Below, piece after piece: positions 5,796-6,040 of a stretch of 6,040 nucleotides of DNA. Origin of the DNA: Brevundimonas sp. UBA5713 (GTDB lineage Bacteria; Pseudomonadota; Alphaproteobacteria; Caulobacterales; Caulobacteraceae); assembly GCF_002419815.1 (NCBI RefSeq), contig NZ_DIGV01000053.1, forward strand, positions 36,856 to 42,895. The letters run 5' to 3'. Under the pieces are notes generated by a model. That model worked only from the letters and a program-made list of their open reading frames with translations. It searched no databases and was not told the origin of the DNA. Position 1 is the stretch's first letter, and each line of letters begins with the position of its first letter. A program made the position numbers and the translations under genes.

Positions 5796-6040
5796 ATGAC
5801 CCCAGTCGCGATTGCCGTTCTTTCCGTCAGCATGTCTGCGGACGCGTTTGCTGCCGCCATCGGGCGCGGCGCGCAAAATCGCCCCACCCTGTCGCAAGCC
5901 CTCAAGACCGGTCTGATCTTTGGTGTGATCGAGGCTTTGACCCCGCTGATCGGCTTTGGCCTCGGCGTCGCGGCGGCGGGTTTTGTCGAACAGGTAGACC
6001 ACTGGATCGCCTTCGGCCTTCTGGGGACCGTCGGTCTGAA
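5796..6040 (+). CDS. mntP: Manganese efflux pump MntP, N-terminal 81 residues (cut by the window edge)
   Basis: Inner membrane exporter of Mn2+ that protects against manganese overload. The visible part starts MTPVAIAVLSVSMSADAF, in register with E. coli MntP, where the SMxxDAF motif lies at the same distance from the start; this fixes the ATG at 5796. Helix 1 (about 3-23) contains D16, and helix 2 (about 38-61) contains LKTGLIFGVIEALTPLIG with E46; such acidic membrane residues are thought to bind Mn2+. DHWIAF (68-73) opens the third helix. The full protein normally has about 190 residues and six helices, so over half lies beyond the right edge. No Shine-Dalgarno is visible upstream; the nearest GGAG lies about 33 nt before the start. 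A manganese riboswitch precedes it. Confidence 0.96.
   Translation, partial: MTPVAIAVLSVSMSADAFAAAIGRGAQNRPTLSQALKTGLIFGVIEALTPLIGFGLGVAAAGFVEQVDHWIAFGLLGTVGL

Overview
The window reads as GC-rich chromosomal DNA of an alphaproteobacterium, most likely Caulobacteraceae (for example Caulobacter, Brevundimonas or Asticcacaulis). The family-level placement is inferred from remembered similarity of the RlmN and M16 peptidase proteins and from codon usage; no search was run. I see no insertion sequence, CRISPR array, rRNA, tRNA or phage gene.

Layout. (1) Positions 1-2793, plus strand: the 3' part of a large two-module M16 zinc metallopeptidase whose start and most of whose probable signal peptide lie left of the window. 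(2) Positions 2794-2835: a compact hairpin terminator between convergent genes. (3) Positions 4111-2836, minus strand: a two-gene unit of a four-helix DUF350 (UPF0719) membrane protein followed 7 bp later by a membrane-anchored trypsin-like serine protease. (4) Positions 4112-4344: a spacer with the rho-independent terminator of the next gene. (5) Positions 5502-4345, minus strand: rlmN, the radical-SAM methyltransferase for 23S rRNA A2503 and tRNA A37, with a GTG start. (6) Positions 5503-5795: a divergent control region whose plus strand carries a convincing yybP-ykoY manganese riboswitch. (7) Position 5796 to the right edge, plus strand: the first 81 codons of mntP, a manganese exporter.

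How they work together. The strongest regulatory unit is riboswitch plus mntP: Mn2+ sensed by the leader RNA should raise production of the pump that expels Mn2+. The DUF350 and protease genes look translationally coupled and may form an envelope unit of unknown role. The M16 peptidase is a separate, probably exported protease. RlmN is housekeeping translation-fidelity machinery and has no evident link to its neighbours.

Novelty. Most of the window is recognisable. The points most worth a second look are the expression platform of the Mn riboswitch (an alternative pairing that takes apart P1, and no Shine-Dalgarno before mntP) and the DUF350-protease pair.
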